A stretch of 64,000 bases of DNA from Eubacteriales bacterium. GTDB taxonomy: Bacteria > Bacillota > Clostridia > Lachnospirales > Lachnospiraceae. Position 1 is the first letter of the stretch, and each line of letters begins with the position of its first letter. The stretch is taken from positions 124,001 through 188,000 of the forward strand of contig JAUNGM010000001.1 of the NCBI GenBank assembly GCA_030524545.1, in the 5' to 3' direction. Below, one piece after another: positions 49,852 to 59,253 of the stretch. Under the pieces are notes generated by a model. It was given only the letters and a program-made list of their open reading frames with translations, was not told the DNA's origin and ran no database searches. A program made the translations under genes and the position numbers.

Positions 49852-50715
49852 TTACTCTTCTTTTTCGCTTATCCACTTTAAAAGGGCAGGCAGTCTCTTC
49901 TCCGCATCCTTTCTGCCGATTTCGTATACTTCGCGGATCACTGCCGGATCTTTTTCCATTCTGCCGATGGTCAGCTCCACACTTGGACGGATCACAAATG
50001 TATCTCCCTCTTTTTCCAGCTTATGAATGTCTTCTATTGTACGGTTGTAGGCAAGATGTCTTCTGCATAATGTTTTTACAAAGTGCGGATATTTCCTGTA
50101 AAAGGCTTTTACAAATTTGGGATTTTCCGGCTTTTTGACATATCCGTCATGGCGGGTAAGCACTACCACGTTTCGTTTGTAGCCCATCCGGCGAAAAGCT
50201 TTTACAGGAATGCTGTCTGCGCACCCTCCGTCCAGAAGCTTCATACCGCGGAAATGAACGATTCTGGATACATAAGGCATGGATGCGGATGCACGCATGA
50301 TATCTACCTCATTCCTCATATCTTTCACCTGCAGATATTCTGCCCTGCCTGTCTCCAGATTTGTACAGACCGCATAAAACTTCGTATCGGATTTGAGGAA
50401 CGCTTCATAATCGTACGGGTCCAGCCGCTCCGGAATATCGTGATAACAGAATTTCTCACCTACCACATCTCCTGTCCGCAGAAGATTCCAGAAACTCATG
50501 AAATGCTTATCGCTGCGGTATTTCATATAATAACGAAGGCTTCTGCCCTTCTGCCCGGATACAAAGGAACAGCCGTGCAGTGCTCCTGCAGAGACACCGA
50601 TCACACCGTCAAATGTAATCCCATTTTCCATAAGTACGTCCAAAACGCCTGCTGTGTAGATTCCACGCATAGCGCCGCCTTCCAGGACAAGGCCTGTCTT
50701 TGTTTTTTCACTCAT
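49852..50715 (-). CDS. Patatin-like phospholipase
   Basis: A 287-residue patatin-fold serine hydrolase. Seen: the oxyanion-hole segment LEGGAMRG, the nucleophile elbow GVSAG with the catalytic Ser, and the catalytic Asp in DGGCADS. It resembles the bacterial RssA/YjjU type and probably deacylates membrane or storage lipids. No signal peptide was seen. The ATG at 50715 is used; a GTG at 50736 would add 7 residues. It lies 58 bases after larC and may share its message. Confidence 0.88.
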   Translation of the reverse strand: MSEKTKTGLVLEGGAMRGIYTAGVLDVLMENGITFDGVIGVSAGALHGCSFVSGQKGRSLRYYMKYRSDKHFMSFWNLLRTGDVVGEKFCYHDIPERLDPYDYEAFLKSDTKFYAVCTNLETGRAEYLQVKDMRNEVDIMRASASMPYVSRIVHFRGMKLLDGGCADSIPVKAFRRMGYKRNVVVLTRHDGYVKKPENPKFVKAFYRKYPHFVKTLCRRHLAYNRTIEDIHKLEKEGDTFVIRPSVELTIGRMEKDPAVIREVYEIGRKDAEKRLPALLKWISEKEE

Positions 50716-50773
50716 TTGATACACTTCTTTCTGCACTCGATCATACTGTCAATTTTTCTCCCTCTGCTGCTGT

Positions 50774-52105
50774 TCATAGCGATCCCTGAATGACCTGAAA
50801 GGCCTCCTGAATGGAAATGCCCTTCTTCCTCGCCAGTGCGGCAGCGCTCTGGTACTCCGGATAACAGCGGACCGTACCGTCCGGCAGGGTACATTCCTTC
50901 ACTTCCGCCTCTCCAAAGGGAGTCACTGTCTTTTTTATCTGACGCTTCAGGACGGTACGCTCCATGCCCATCTTCCGAATGCCGATCGTTGTCGTTTCCC
51001 GGAAGATGATCTCTTCCAGCTTTTCGGCATCCTCCGGAATACAGATCACATTAAGCTGGTAGGCAGGACGGTTTTTTTTCATAAAGACCGGCGTATAGCT
51101 GACATCTCTTGCACCAGCCTCAAGGAGCCGTTCCATCACGTAGCCCAGTGCTTCTCCTGTACAGTCATCGATATTTGTCTCCAGCCTGCAGATCATATCC
51201 TTCTCCCCGCATTCCTTCTGCTCCCTTTCCGTATGATCCGGGCATATGATCATTGCACGCAAAAGGCTTGGACGGTCATAAGTACGCTTACCTGCTCCAA
51301 GGCCGATCTTTTCAATTGAAAAACGTTCCGGAAGATGATTCCCGGTACAGATGGCCGCTGCAATAGCAGCACCTGTAGGTGTCACCAGTTCTCCTTCGGT
51401 TTCTGTAATATGAAGCTTCAGGCCATGTGCCTGTACAATATTGGATACTGCAGGTACGGGCACAGGAAGAAGTCCGTGCTGGCAGCGCACAAAGCCTCTG
51501 CCTTCACAGAGCTGCGGCACAACTGCTTTTTTGATTCCCAGATTATCCAGGCAGACTGCAGCAGCTACAATATCCACAATGGAATCTACCGCACCCACCT
51601 CATGAAAATGCACTTCATTTACGGGAACACCGTGAGCCTTTGCCTCTGCTTCCGCCAGAATCCCGAATATTTTCATGGTCAGGCAGCGCGCCCCCTCTGT
51701 CATCTCCGTATCCCGGACAATTTTCTCAATCTCCGGTATTCCTCTGTGCGCATGTGTATGAGAATGAGACACCTCATGTGCCGTATACTCATGAACGCCG
51801 CCGGAATTCTCTGCACACTCATAATGGGTATGTCCATGCTCCCCATGCTCATGATGGGTATGTCCATGCAGATACTCCATATCATGATCATGATTTTCAT
51901 GAGCCTCGTCCAGTTTCACAGAAAAGTCGCATGCATCAAGCCCTGACTTTTTTACTCTGCTGACAGCCACCTCGAAGCCATCCACCGGAAGACTCCCAAG
52001 CACCTGCTCAAGCACCTTCTGGTCAGCTCCCAGATCCAGCAGAGACGCAACCGCCATATCACCGCTGATCCCGGAAGCACATTCCAAATATAAAATTTTC
52101 TCCAT
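50774..52105 (-). CDS. larC: Nickel-pincer cofactor biosynthesis protein LarC (single frame)
   Basis: A 443-residue LarC, which inserts nickel into the pyridinium bis-thiocarboxylate nucleotide, the last step in making the lactate racemase cofactor. Seen: ECASGISGDMA at the N-terminus, a very His-rich stretch (about 76-128, probably nickel-binding), NEVHFHEVGAVDSIVDIV, and ETNIDDCTGEALGYVMERL. In Lactobacillus plantarum the protein is split and needs a frameshift; here one frame encodes the whole. The ATG at 52105 has GGAGGAAG upstream and shares a base with the LarB stop. No larA or larE was seen in this window, so the cofactor's user is elsewhere. Confidence 0.93.
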   Translation of the reverse strand: MEKILYLECASGISGDMAVASLLDLGADQKVLEQVLGSLPVDGFEVAVSRVKKSGLDACDFSVKLDEAHENHDHDMEYLHGHTHHEHGEHGHTHYECAENSGGVHEYTAHEVSHSHTHAHRGIPEIEKIVRDTEMTEGARCLTMKIFGILAEAEAKAHGVPVNEVHFHEVGAVDSIVDIVAAAVCLDNLGIKKAVVPQLCEGRGFVRCQHGLLPVPVPAVSNIVQAHGLKLHITETEGELVTPTGAAIAAAICTGNHLPERFSIEKIGLGAGKRTYDRPSLLRAMIICPDHTEREQKECGEKDMICRLETNIDDCTGEALGYVMERLLEAGARDVSYTPVFMKKNRPAYQLNVICIPEDAEKLEEIIFRETTTIGIRKMGMERTVLKRQIKKTVTPFGEAEVKECTLPDGTVRCYPEYQSAAALARKKGISIQEAFQVIQGSL

Positions 52106-52860
52106 CAGTCTTCCTCCTCCCGGCATCCCATCCGGTTGATCTGTGTTGCTATATATCCTGCTCCATAGCCATTGTCAATATTCACAACGGCAATTCCGTT
52201 AGCACAGGAATTGATCATCGTCAAAAGAGCTGACAGGCCATGCATACTTGCTCCATACCCAACAGATGTGGGCACAGCGATCACCGGCTTATCCACAAGT
52301 CCTCCCAGCACACTTGCCAGCGCCCCTTCCATACCGGCTACGGCAATGACGCAGTTGGCATCCTGGATATCCTCCAGTTTCGAAAACAGCCGATGGATTC
52401 CGCTGACACCCACGTCAAAAATACGGACCACATTGGAGCCGAAATACTCCGCCACCTGTGCAGCCTCTTCTGCTACCGGAATATCTGCGGTACCTGCCGT
52501 ACAGACAGTAATCTTTCCGATCCGCTTTTTTTCTTTCTTTTCAATTTTTATGATATGGGAAATCTCATCATAAACCACTCCCGGCAATAAGTCCTTCACA
52601 AGCCCGTACTGATGCTCGCTTGCTCTCGTACCAAGAACTTCCCCGTTATCCTCATATAGTTTCCGAAATATTTTCACGAAATGCTCATCTGCTTTTCCGC
52701 TGCAGTAAATCACCTCAGGGAATCCGGAACGAATCTCTCTATGAGAATCCAGCTTAGCATATTCCATCTCCTCAAAAGGCTGTTTCCGAAAAAAGTGTTC
52801 TGCATCTTCCAAAGAGATCTCTCCATCTTTAAATTTTTTTAATATCTCTCTTGCTTCCAT
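52105..52860 (-). CDS. larB: Nickel-pincer cofactor biosynthesis protein LarB
   Basis: A 251-residue LarB (pyridinium-3,5-bisthiocarboxylic acid pathway), which carboxylates and hydrolyses NaAD to give the bis-carboxylate nucleotide. The C-terminal PurE-like half has CTAGTADIPVAEEA, VAGMEGALASVLGGL, PTSVGYGAS and NIDNGYGAG, all family signatures. It overlaps larC by one base (TGATG). A TATAAT on the minus strand lies at about 52952, within an otherwise empty 170-base gap. Confidence 0.93.
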   Translation of the reverse strand: MEAREILKKFKDGEISLEDAEHFFRKQPFEEMEYAKLDSHREIRSGFPEVIYCSGKADEHFVKIFRKLYEDNGEVLGTRASEHQYGLVKDLLPGVVYDEISHIIKIEKKEKKRIGKITVCTAGTADIPVAEEAAQVAEYFGSNVVRIFDVGVSGIHRLFSKLEDIQDANCVIAVAGMEGALASVLGGLVDKPVIAVPTSVGYGASMHGLSALLTMINSCANGIAVVNIDNGYGAGYIATQINRMGCREEED

Positions 52861-52981
52861 ATTCTAACCAACACCTCAAATCTTTCCTAAATGAAATCCA
52901 TGATAAGCTTATTCTGTCATAGATTATTTCCGAGAATTTCATCTATTATAGCATACCTTTCGGCACAATGCACTATTTTGA

Positions 52982-53010
52982 TTGAATCACTTCAACGGAT
53001 ATGCTATAGT
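52982..53010 (+). promoter_or_regulatory. Remnant promoter before the GGDEF pseudogene
   Basis: Plus strand TTGAAT, 17 bases, TATAGT, followed by a GAGG site at 53026. The coding frame enters almost at once in the middle of a GGDEF domain, as if an internal deletion joined the promoter to the domain. Confidence 0.4.
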
Positions 53011-53025
53011 AAAAAGAAAGAAAGC

Positions 53026-53918
53026 GAGGTTTTGCTGACTACCCTGTATAACCATGCAGCAGGCAGGAACCTGATCAATGATTATCTTGCCGCAAAGACC
53101 CCTTATTCATCCTGCGGTATGATGATCGTTGACCTTGATTATTTCAAAAATGTCAACGATACTTACGGCCATCTTTTTGGAGATAAGGTGCTGTTTGAAT
53201 TTTCCAGGCTTCTTCTTTCCTGTTTCGGCAATGAGGATATTATTATAATGGCAGGCGGAGACGAATTCGTTATTTTCTTAAAGGACATCGCCCACAGCGC
53301 ATTGATTCCAGGGAGACGGCCAATCTCCTTGTACAGGGCGATGCCAAGACAGTTGTTTATTCCGCCATGTACTGCGAGGGCAAATATATCGGCGCCATCT
53401 CTTATGTTGTCTGTCAGGGCAAGCGTTATTGGGGCAAAGAGCATTTAAGTCAGCTTAGTGAACTGACCAAACTCATTTCTGCCCATCTTACCAAGGCACA
53501 GGCGCTGAATGCTTCCCATCTGGGAATCCTGTCCGTACCGGAATTTGACCCTCTTACCGGGCTGCTCTCTTTCTCCCGCTTCCGCGATGAGGTGGAGCGT
53601 ATAATCGTAGGCAATGAACACCAGACTTATATCATGGTATACAGCGACCTGGAAGATTTTAAATATATTAACCAAAAATACGGCTACAGCATGGGCGATC
53701 AGCTTCTGAAGGAATTCAGCAACTACATCATCCGCTGCCTGAAAACCGAGATCAATGTATATTTCACCAGAATCGTAGCTGACCAGTTTGCCCTGTTTAT
53801 GCCATACGAAGAATCCGATAACGCAGCAGAGCAGATCCATAAGATCAATGCTGAATTCCTTCGCCGGCAGCAGGAATCCTTCCCGGAAGTGACGCTCCGC
53901 ATCCGCTCAGGTATTTAG
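53026..53918 (+). pseudogene. Decayed GGDEF-GAF-GGDEF protein
   Basis: Two frames together spell parts of one large signalling protein. The first (to about 53290) is a GGDEF domain with LYNHAAGR, VDLDYFKNVNDTYGH and AGGDEF. Its frame then runs into unrelated residues. From about 53301 a different frame reads the end of a GAF domain (TVVYSAMYCEGKYIGAI), then a second, degenerate GGDEF domain with DPLTGLLSFSRF and RIVADQF where GGDEF should be. It stops at RIRSGI (53918), where an EAL or similar domain would normally follow. The N-terminus, the middle and the C-terminus are all missing. It is clearly broken, though a sequencing error at the junction cannot alone explain the losses. Confidence 0.85.
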
Positions 53919-53980
53919 AAACCGCGAGGATGTGCTAAGCACATTTTTGTTCTATCATAAGAAATTTCTTTGAATCATGT

Positions 53981-54880
53981 TTAGAAGAAGAGATTAAAGA
54001 TTCCAAGGATCAGGCCAATCAAAGCTCCAAGATTAACGATCATGCCAAGCTCGTGTTTCATAACGGACATGACCAGATTCTCCAGATCTTTTACGTCCAT
54101 TTCCCTGATCTTATTTTCTACGATATCGGCAATATGGAATTGCTGCACAATGGAATTGGCAAACCTGCCGATACACATGCGGTAAATATCCCGTATCTTC
54201 CGGCGAATCAGCTCTTCATCCATTGGAATCCATCCGCGAACCTGTGCAAATGTCCTGCCCTCCAGACCGGAAAGTTCCTGTTCCACCTGGTTTTCAATAA
54301 ACGCAGGCCCATTTTCCAGTATATAATCTTCCGCATAGGCACCTATTTCTGCCGCAATGGAATCCAGAAGCTTATCGCTTAAAAACATAGCAAACATACT
54401 TCCCTCCAGTTTTTGACGCACAGCCCTTTTGCCTTCTTCTGCTATGAGATTTCCCGGCTCCATCTCCTGTATTCCCCGCATGATTTTATTACAGATACCG
54501 TTCTTCAAGGATACCCGTCCCTCTTCATAAGCACTGCTTCCCATAAACCCGGTAATCACTTCGCACAACGTCTGTTCACTTTCCATAAATCTGCCAAACT
54601 GAGAAATGCAGATGTCCGTAATGGAATTCTCCACGTCTTCCGAAAGAAGCATTCCTGTCAGATCATCCTCTGTAAGCAGAGAATTTCCTACTGCTTTGCC
54701 TACCGCAGCTGCCAGTTCATTCTTTCTTTTCGGGATGATACCCGGAGTAAATGGAAGAGTAAATCTCCCGATTTTTATCTCCTTAAGGGGGCGGAACAGC
54801 ATTTTAACAGCAATATAGTTTGTACAGTAACCAATTACAGCGCCGATCAACGGCCCGCTTATATAATGCAGAATATCCAT
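53981..54880 (-). CDS. DUF445 family membrane protein (YheB-like)
   Basis: A 299-residue protein of the DUF445 family. The N-terminus is a membrane helix with GAVIGYCTNYIAVKMLFRP, the family signature, then FTPGIIPKRKNELAAAVG. A long helical middle follows, and a last membrane helix at 275-297 (LGMIVNLGALIGLILGIF). The function is not known; members such as YheB are often linked to spore or envelope biology in Firmicutes. GGAGGAG precedes the ATG at 54880. It is a single gene. Confidence 0.88.
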   Translation of the reverse strand: MDILHYISGPLIGAVIGYCTNYIAVKMLFRPLKEIKIGRFTLPFTPGIIPKRKNELAAAVGKAVGNSLLTEDDLTGMLLSEDVENSITDICISQFGRFMESEQTLCEVITGFMGSSAYEEGRVSLKNGICNKIMRGIQEMEPGNLIAEEGKRAVRQKLEGSMFAMFLSDKLLDSIAAEIGAYAEDYILENGPAFIENQVEQELSGLEGRTFAQVRGWIPMDEELIRRKIRDIYRMCIGRFANSIVQQFHIADIVENKIREMDVKDLENLVMSVMKHELGMIVNLGALIGLILGIFNLFF

Positions 54881-54986
54881 TCAATTCTCCTCCAGTTTTT
54901 TACTTTTCCATTTATCTGTGATTCTTTTTATACAATATGTTATTTTATCACAGTCCCCCTTCATATACCAGTATCTTTTTATGCAC

Positions 54987-55030
54987 AAAAATCCCGTTTC
55001 CGGATTGGATTCCCTTTCCGGAAACGGGAT
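54987..55030 (-). terminator. Terminator of the secreted acidic protein gene
   Basis: ATCCCGTTTCCGG pairs perfectly with CCGGAAACGGGAT (13 bp, 14-base loop), with T residues after it on the minus strand. It is 12 bases past the stop. Confidence 0.9.
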
Positions 55031-55041
55031 TATCTTTTATC

Positions 55042-56691
55042 TTATTCTGCATCCTCCGATTCCAGTTCTGCAGTTTCCTCTGGCGCCTCTTCAAGCGCAG
55101 ACTCTTCTGCAGGAGTTTCTATCGTTTCGCCTGTCACTGCAGACTCAATGGACTGTTCCAGTACAGTAATCAATTCTGCCGGAACACCTGCACTCTCTGC
55201 GTTGGCAAGAATTGTGTCAAAGCTCATTTCTTCTTCATAAGCTTTCATATCTTCTTCACTTGCCGCATCATAAATGGTTCCCATATCTTCTGCCGCAACG
55301 GCTTCCACTGCCTCGGCACTCTCTGCACCCTGGATTGTCAATACGCCAAGAGATGCTCCTGAACTTAAAACTTCCAGATTAACGCTTCCGCTTTCGTCTT
55401 CCTTATCGGAAGCAAGGCTGAGAACAAGGCTGAACATGCTAAGCGGATTGTATTCCTCTTCTGTCTGCCCCTGCGGGAATGTGATCGTAAAGGTACCGGA
55501 TGGATAACCTTCTTCTGCTGCTTTGGTATCGTAGTTTTCCATTGCAATTTCCATAATCGTTACGCCGTCTATGGCAATGCTGTAATTTCCGTTTTCCATA
55601 CCGTCCGTATTCTGGCTGCTTCCGGTAAGGGTAAATCCGCTTCCTTCAGACTGCATATCCACCATAAGTGCAGATGCATCTCCATCTGCGGATGCCTTCC
55701 ATGTGAAAACAGCGTCTGTATCAACCCCTTCACACACTGCGATTTCTCTGCCTACGATCTTATCTTCACTATTTACCCAGATTCTGGAAGCAATATATTC
55801 GCTGCCGCTTTCCTCCGTGCCGTCCGTGCTCTCCAGATCAGCAAGGGTCTCCTCTGCAAAGCTCTGGAACTGTGCATTTAAATCCCCTGCCTCCGGCATA
55901 GCTTCGGACCACTTGGTAAGCAGCTCCTGTAACTGTTCATCTGCCTGCGCGGTTGTCAGAAGCTCTTTTGCCATTTCTTTGGCATCTTCCTCATGAATCT
56001 GTCCCTCCAGCAAGGTGCATTCCTCACTAATGCCCTCAATGGAAACGGACTCCTCTACAGACGCACCTTCCTGCATATGATCGATCACGATATTCCCATA
56101 ACGATCCAGCAAATCCGAAACAGTTGCTCCCTCCGGAAGCAGTACGGCAGGATCGGAAGCCAGCCCCATCATGGCATCCATCGTTTCCGCAGAAACCGCC
56201 TCACCGTCAGCCGTCATATCCAGGGATGCTTTCATCCAGCTTGGAGAAAGTTCCGGTATCTGTACATATTCCAATGCTTCCAGCCAGTTCATCACAACAT
56301 TCATGGTACACAGATTGGTATCATTGAGCAGGAAAGCTGCCTTAACCGCTTCCTTGCTGTCCGCAATGCTGACATCCATATCCATACTGATACTCTTCAG
56401 CCAGGACATATCCATCTGAGTCATCATTCCCACCATAGACTGCCCCGCTTCATTCAGTTTCAGAGTGATATTCGCCTTTGCGTTATTCCCGCTTTCTTTT
56501 GTCTGCGCAAGACTGGCATCCCAGTCCTTCGCCAAAGACTCACACAGGGATTTCAATGCGGCTTTTTCTCTGTCACAATAAGTCATTCCTTCCGCCATAG
56601 CCGTTACCGGCACAGACATTACCATAGCAGAAGCTGTAACAATTGCTGCAGATTTTTTCAGCCACAGATTCCTTTCTCTTTTCCTATACAT
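55042..56691 (-). CDS. Secreted acidic protein of unknown function
   Basis: A 549-residue exported protein I cannot assign firmly to a characterised family. A signal peptide is clear (basic N-terminus, hydrophobic core, VTAMA cut near residue 33). The mature part is strongly acidic and rich in Glu, Asp, Ser and Ala. It shows repeating short beta-like segments (for example ADGDASALMVDMQSEGSGF and GTFTITFPQGQ) and a C-terminal tail of nearly pure Glu/Ala/Pro. There is no membrane anchor and no LPXTG. Its nearest style is lipoprotein-like folds that measure or bind hydrophobic ligands, but this is a guess. AGGAGG precedes the ATG at 56691, and a terminator ends it as a single gene. Confidence 0.85.
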   Translation of the reverse strand: MYRKRERNLWLKKSAAIVTASAMVMSVPVTAMAEGMTYCDREKAALKSLCESLAKDWDASLAQTKESGNNAKANITLKLNEAGQSMVGMMTQMDMSWLKSISMDMDVSIADSKEAVKAAFLLNDTNLCTMNVVMNWLEALEYVQIPELSPSWMKASLDMTADGEAVSAETMDAMMGLASDPAVLLPEGATVSDLLDRYGNIVIDHMQEGASVEESVSIEGISEECTLLEGQIHEEDAKEMAKELLTTAQADEQLQELLTKWSEAMPEAGDLNAQFQSFAEETLADLESTDGTEESGSEYIASRIWVNSEDKIVGREIAVCEGVDTDAVFTWKASADGDASALMVDMQSEGSGFTLTGSSQNTDGMENGNYSIAIDGVTIMEIAMENYDTKAAEEGYPSGTFTITFPQGQTEEEYNPLSMFSLVLSLASDKEDESGSVNLEVLSSGASLGVLTIQGAESAEAVEAVAAEDMGTIYDAASEEDMKAYEEEMSFDTILANAESAGVPAELITVLEQSIESAVTGETIETPAEESALEEAPEETAELESEDAE

Positions 56692-56860
56692 GTAGAATCC
56701 TCCTTCTCATTTGCAATATATGTACTTCGTCGCACATGTATTCGGGATCACCGAATCAATATAGCCTTATTGTATCATATTAAACCGATAACTGGAAGAA
56801 GAATTTCAATATTCAAAAAATTTCTATTTTTTTATATAAAGTAATTCTCTTTTGCAAAAA

Positions 56861-56899
56861 AATATCCGTCAGTTCCTTATTCTAAAACCAACGGATATT
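56861..56899 (-). terminator. Terminator after the cytidylate kinase-like gene
   Basis: AATATCCGT pairs with ACGGATATT over a 21-base loop, followed on the minus strand by TTTTTTTGC. It sits 6 bases past the stop. Confidence 0.85.
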
Positions 56900-56904
56900 T
56901 TCTC

Positions 56905-57507
56905 TTATTTCATCAAACTCATACGGGTATCTATGTAGTCCTTCAGGATTCTTACGGACTCCTCAAGTCCCAGCTTACTGCTGTTGAGGGTAAGATCATA
57001 GCTTCTGGAATCGCCCCATTTCAGCTTGCTGTTGCTGTTATGGTATTTTTTTCTGCTGCGGTCCCTGTCTCTGATCAGCTTCATTGCAGCAGCATCTGAT
57101 ACACTGTAGAGCTTTGAGATTCGTTCTACTTTGGAGTCCATATCTCCGATAACAAAAATCGAAACCAATCCCGGGAACTCTCTCAAAACGTCATTCGAGC
57201 ATCGTCCTACCACTACAAAAGACTCACCCTTTTCTGCTTTTCCCCGCAGGAAGTCAAACTGCATATTAGCCACATGATGGGCAGGAGAACTGGTCATACC
57301 GTTTACGGTTCTCGTAAGCAGCTTATTTCTCTTCATCTCATCAAACTCCGCCAGCATCTCGTGGTTCATATTGCGCTCTTTTGCCACTTCACGTAACAGG
57401 TTGTGGTCATACAGGGGCAACTGATAGACCTTGGACAATCTTTCTGCAATTTCATGTCCGGCGCTTCCGAACTCACGTCCAATTGAAATGATCAACTGTT
57501 TTTCCAT
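56905..57507 (-). CDS. Cytidylate kinase-like family protein
   Basis: A 200-residue P-loop NTPase of the cytidylate kinase-like family common in Clostridia. The P-loop region reads ISIGREFGSAGHEIAERL (not a strict Walker A). A lid-like stretch with DRDRSRKKYHN and a C-terminal DLTLNSSKLG follow, the family signatures. It is not the canonical Cmk, and its substrate is unknown. It follows the ArsB/NhaD-like permease gene by 13 bases, so the two are co-transcribed. The ATG at 57507 has GGGGG 7 bases upstream; 57513 is too close to that site. Confidence 0.85.
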   Translation of the reverse strand: MEKQLIISIGREFGSAGHEIAERLSKVYQLPLYDHNLLREVAKERNMNHEMLAEFDEMKRNKLLTRTVNGMTSSPAHHVANMQFDFLRGKAEKGESFVVVGRCSNDVLREFPGLVSIFVIGDMDSKVERISKLYSVSDAAAMKLIRDRDRSRKKYHNSNSKLKWGDSRSYDLTLNSSKLGLEESVRILKDYIDTRMSLMK

Positions 57508-57520
57508 TTTCATTCCCCCA

Positions 57521-58876
57521 TTATAAATATCTTGCGTAAATCATCAGCATGGAGATCAATATTACAATGATCGTGGCCGGAGCCATAGTCTTGCAGTATC
57601 TTCCCCACTTAATAATATACCCCTCTTTTGCCGCTGTTGCAATACCTACAACGTTTGCAGATGCACCGATCGGGGTAGCACTTCCGCCTACGTCAGTACC
57701 CATGGCAAGGGCCCATGCAAGAATAGACAGATCCACGCCCTGGGTAGCAGCAAGATTGCTGATAACCGGGATCATGGTTGCTGCAAAAGGAATGTTGTCA
57801 ATAAATGCACTGGCAATCGCAGAAATCCAAATGATAATCGCGATCATCAGCATCAGGTTTCCGCCGCTGACCTTGCCGATAAAGCCGGCAAGAACTTCCA
57901 GGATTCCTGTTTCTTCCAGTCCGCCTACTACTACAAACAACCCTACGAAAAACAGGATGGTTTTATAATCTACTTTTTTAAGGAGCGTAAGCGCATCCTT
58001 TCCGGCTGCGATCAATGTCAAAATGCCGATAAAGGTACCGATAAAAGCAACCGTAAGCCCTGTCTGGGCATGGGTCACCAGCATCACGATCGCACAAAGG
58101 AAAATCACCGTGCTGATGGCAAAGCCTTTTTTGTCTGTGATAGCTTCAGACGGATCCGGATAGGAGTCCTTTTTCACGGAAGCTGCCGCATCTTTTTTCA
58201 GTTCTTTGCCGAATACAAAATAAAAATAAATAATAATCACAACCAGAGATACCAAAGCCATCAGGCCGGTATTCGTGATAAAATCCGTAAAAGAATATCC
58301 GAGTGATGTACCGATAATGATGTTCGGCGGGTCTCCGCACATCGTCGCGGAACCTCCCAGATTGGCACAAAATACCTCTGACAGGATCATCGGTACCGGA
58401 TTAAACTTCAGCATCTGTGCAAGCTCAATGGTAACTGCTGCCAGGAACAGGATAACGGTAATACTGTCAATAAACATTGCCAGAATACCGGACAGAATCA
58501 TGAAAGTGATAAAAATCGGAACGATCTGGTATTTTACCATTTTGGCGATTCTCATGCACAGCCAGCGGAAAAATCCCACTCTCGCCATGCCCTCTACCAT
58601 AACCATCATACCTGCAACAAAAATAATCGTTGCCCAGTTGATCCCGCTGGACGCTTCTGATGTCTCACCTGCTGCATACCAGAATTCGGCAGTAAAGATG
58701 CTCTGGACATTCAGTGTCCTCATGATTGCATCCATGCTCCGCATTCCAAGGCCAAATACCAGCACCAGAGTCAGTAAGCCGCAGCCCAGTGTAATCACAT
58801 GTCTCTCCCATATTTCTGTGATGATCAGAACAAACATCGCCAGAAATATGATCACTGCTAAAACTTGTGCTAACAT
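57521..58876 (-). CDS. ArsB/NhaD-type (SLC13-like) permease
   Basis: A 451-residue membrane protein with about 11-12 helices in two repeats. Each repeat carries an ion-transporter signature: NLGGSATMCGDPPNIIIGT in the first and GTDVGGSATPIGASANVVG in the second, as in ArsB, NhaD and citrate/dicarboxylate carriers of the IT superfamily. The substrate could be arsenite, sodium/proton exchange or a di/tricarboxylate; there is no ars regulator nearby, which argues against arsenic resistance. It is first in a two-gene unit with the cytidylate kinase-like gene. Confidence 0.88.
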   Translation of the reverse strand: MLAQVLAVIIFLAMFVLIITEIWERHVITLGCGLLTLVLVFGLGMRSMDAIMRTLNVQSIFTAEFWYAAGETSEASSGINWATIIFVAGMMVMVEGMARVGFFRWLCMRIAKMVKYQIVPIFITFMILSGILAMFIDSITVILFLAAVTIELAQMLKFNPVPMILSEVFCANLGGSATMCGDPPNIIIGTSLGYSFTDFITNTGLMALVSLVVIIIYFYFVFGKELKKDAAASVKKDSYPDPSEAITDKKGFAISTVIFLCAIVMLVTHAQTGLTVAFIGTFIGILTLIAAGKDALTLLKKVDYKTILFFVGLFVVVGGLEETGILEVLAGFIGKVSGGNLMLMIAIIIWISAIASAFIDNIPFAATMIPVISNLAATQGVDLSILAWALAMGTDVGGSATPIGASANVVGIATAAKEGYIIKWGRYCKTMAPATIIVILISMLMIYARYL

Positions 58877-58949
58877 TGTTTTCCCTCTTTTCCCTCTTTT
58901 TTGCCTTCGATTTCACGTTTATTTATAATAGGAAATTTCAGCCACACTT

Positions 58950-58977
58950 ATTATACTGAATCATAAAAAAATGTAAA
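58950..58977 (-). promoter_or_regulatory. Promoter of the ArsB/NhaD-like permease unit
   Basis: Minus strand TTTACA, 16 bases, TATAAT, about 75 bases before the start at 58876. The gap 58877-59253 otherwise holds only the next terminator; no gene was found in it. Confidence 0.7.
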
Positions 58978-59170
58978 TCCGCAAATTCCACTATTTTTCT
59001 TCATAATTTCAATAAAAATGTGTCTGTTTTTCAATTTTCAGCACAGGCTTATCTGCGTTTTTTATAAAAAACTTATAATAATCGCAGTACAGAACCGCTG
59101 CTATTTATCACTCTTTATTGGAAATACACATGTGTTTCAGAGGTCTTATGGAAAACATACCGGCTGCAAA

Positions 59171-59223
59171 GAAAAACATCCCCAGCTCCAACAGGGAAAG
59201 TCTCCCCGGAACTGTGGGATGTT
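59171..59223 (-). terminator. Terminator after the flavodiiron gene
   Basis: AACATCCC pairs with GGGATGTT, extended by a CAG/CTG stem after a bulge, followed on the minus strand by TTTTTCTTT. Confidence 0.75.
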
Positions 59224-59253
59224 CTTATCTATTATTTGCGTTGCCCCCGCCTG

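Noticed and set aside
50774-52105. Programmed frameshift in larC as in Lactobacillus
   Set aside because: One continuous frame covers all conserved parts of LarC.
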